DNA from: Clostridia bacterium
GTDB taxonomy: Bacteria; Bacillota_A; Clostridia; Oscillospirales; CAG-382
Direction of reading: 5' to 3'
Length of the DNA stretch: 6,262 nt
NCBI GenBank assembly: GCA_017615235.1
Contig: JAGAAM010000114.1
Span: 1-6,262 of the forward strand
The notes under the pieces were generated by a model. The model did not search any database. It was not told the DNA's origin and saw only the letters and a program-made list of their open reading frames with translations. Every line of letters begins with the position of its first letter. Position 1 is the first letter of the stretch. Shown here one piece after another: positions 6,015 to 6,262 of the stretch. The position numbers and the translations under genes were made by a program.

Positions 6015-6262
6015 TCAGAACTTACCGCCGCCGCCTCCGTGGCTTGCGCCGGAAGAGGAGGTGTGCGATCCGCCACCGCCGGAAGAACTGCTGCTCTGGC
6101 GGACGGTGCGGGTGACGTTGCTGTAAAGATATACCTCGTTGCTGCCGGTAACGACCATGCTGCCCGGGCGGATATAGTTGTTCGCCTGGTTGACGTACTG
6201 GACGCTCGTGAGTTTTTTCTTCATGCTTGTCACGACTATCAAGGCGATGACCAGTCCGACGA
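6015..6262 (-). CDS. TPM-domain (UPF0603-like) membrane protein, C-terminal part only
   Basis: The frame is open to the right edge, so only the last 81 residues are visible. They start with the end of a hydrophobic membrane segment (VGLVIALIVV), then MKKKLTSVQ, then NYIRPGSMVVTGSNEVYLYSNVTRTVR, and finish with a low-complexity Ser/Gly/His tail ending GGGGGKF. This pattern is what I know from the C-terminal ends of clostridial TPM-domain proteins: secreted TPM domain, membrane helix, short basic cytoplasmic region and a Ser/Gly-rich end. The TPM domain itself would lie outside the window, so the call rests on the tail alone. UPF0603 proteins such as Bacillus YdjH work with an SPFH protein (YdjI) in membrane stress, which may be relevant given the flotillin gene 3.6 kb away. 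The in-frame TTG at 6242 is not a real start because the hydrophobic segment runs on upstream. Confidence 0.72.
   Translation of the reverse strand, partial: VGLVIALIVVTSMKKKLTSVQYVNQANNYIRPGSMVVTGSNEVYLYSNVTRTVRQSSSSSGGGGSHTSSSGASHGGGGGKF

Overview
The window is a GC-rich stretch of a bacterial chromosome. The genes are closely packed, have strong AGGAGG-type ribosome binding sites and sigma-A-like promoters, and end in hairpin-plus-T terminators. They encode an NfeD/flotillin pair, a Cys-lipoprotein, an Ig-plus-transglutaminase surface protein and a clostridial-type M18 aminopeptidase. This suggests a Gram-positive Clostridia-type anaerobe, perhaps an Oscillospirales or Christensenellales relative. 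The taxonomic guess is inference from gene content and composition; there is no marker gene to fix it.

Left part (1-3130, + strand): a membrane-organisation operon. It starts with the 3' end of an NfeD-like OB-fold membrane protein (1-444), then a DUF805 four-helix membrane protein with a very basic tail (476-967), then a flotillin-like SPFH protein (998-2407). The gaps are 31 and 30 bp. NfeD plus flotillin is the classic YuaF/FloT pairing; the DUF805 gene between them is the unusual element, and its codon use is visibly less GC-rich. After a GC hairpin in a 72-bp gap comes a secreted lipoprotein of unknown function (2480-3082), closed by a perfect 10-bp inverted repeat terminator.

Middle part (3131-4534): an AT-rich spacer with a good promoter (TTGAAA-16-TATAAT) drives a single gene (3286-4491). 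It encodes a membrane-anchored extracellular protein with an Ig-like domain, a transglutaminase-like domain with an intact Cys-His-Asp triad, and a 56-residue Asp-Pro/Glu-Pro tail. A strong terminator follows.

Right part (4535-6262, - strand): a convergent M18 aminopeptidase (apeA-type) with its own extended -10 promoter, then a terminator, then the 3' end of a TPM-domain membrane protein with a Gly/Ser-rich tail that enters from the right edge.

No RNA gene, mobile element, CRISPR array or recombinase is visible. I see no clear new defence or mobile system. The most interesting points are the DUF805 insertion in the NfeD-flotillin operon, the repeat-tailed transglutaminase protein, and two families that partner SPFH proteins (NfeD and TPM) lying within 6 kb of each other.
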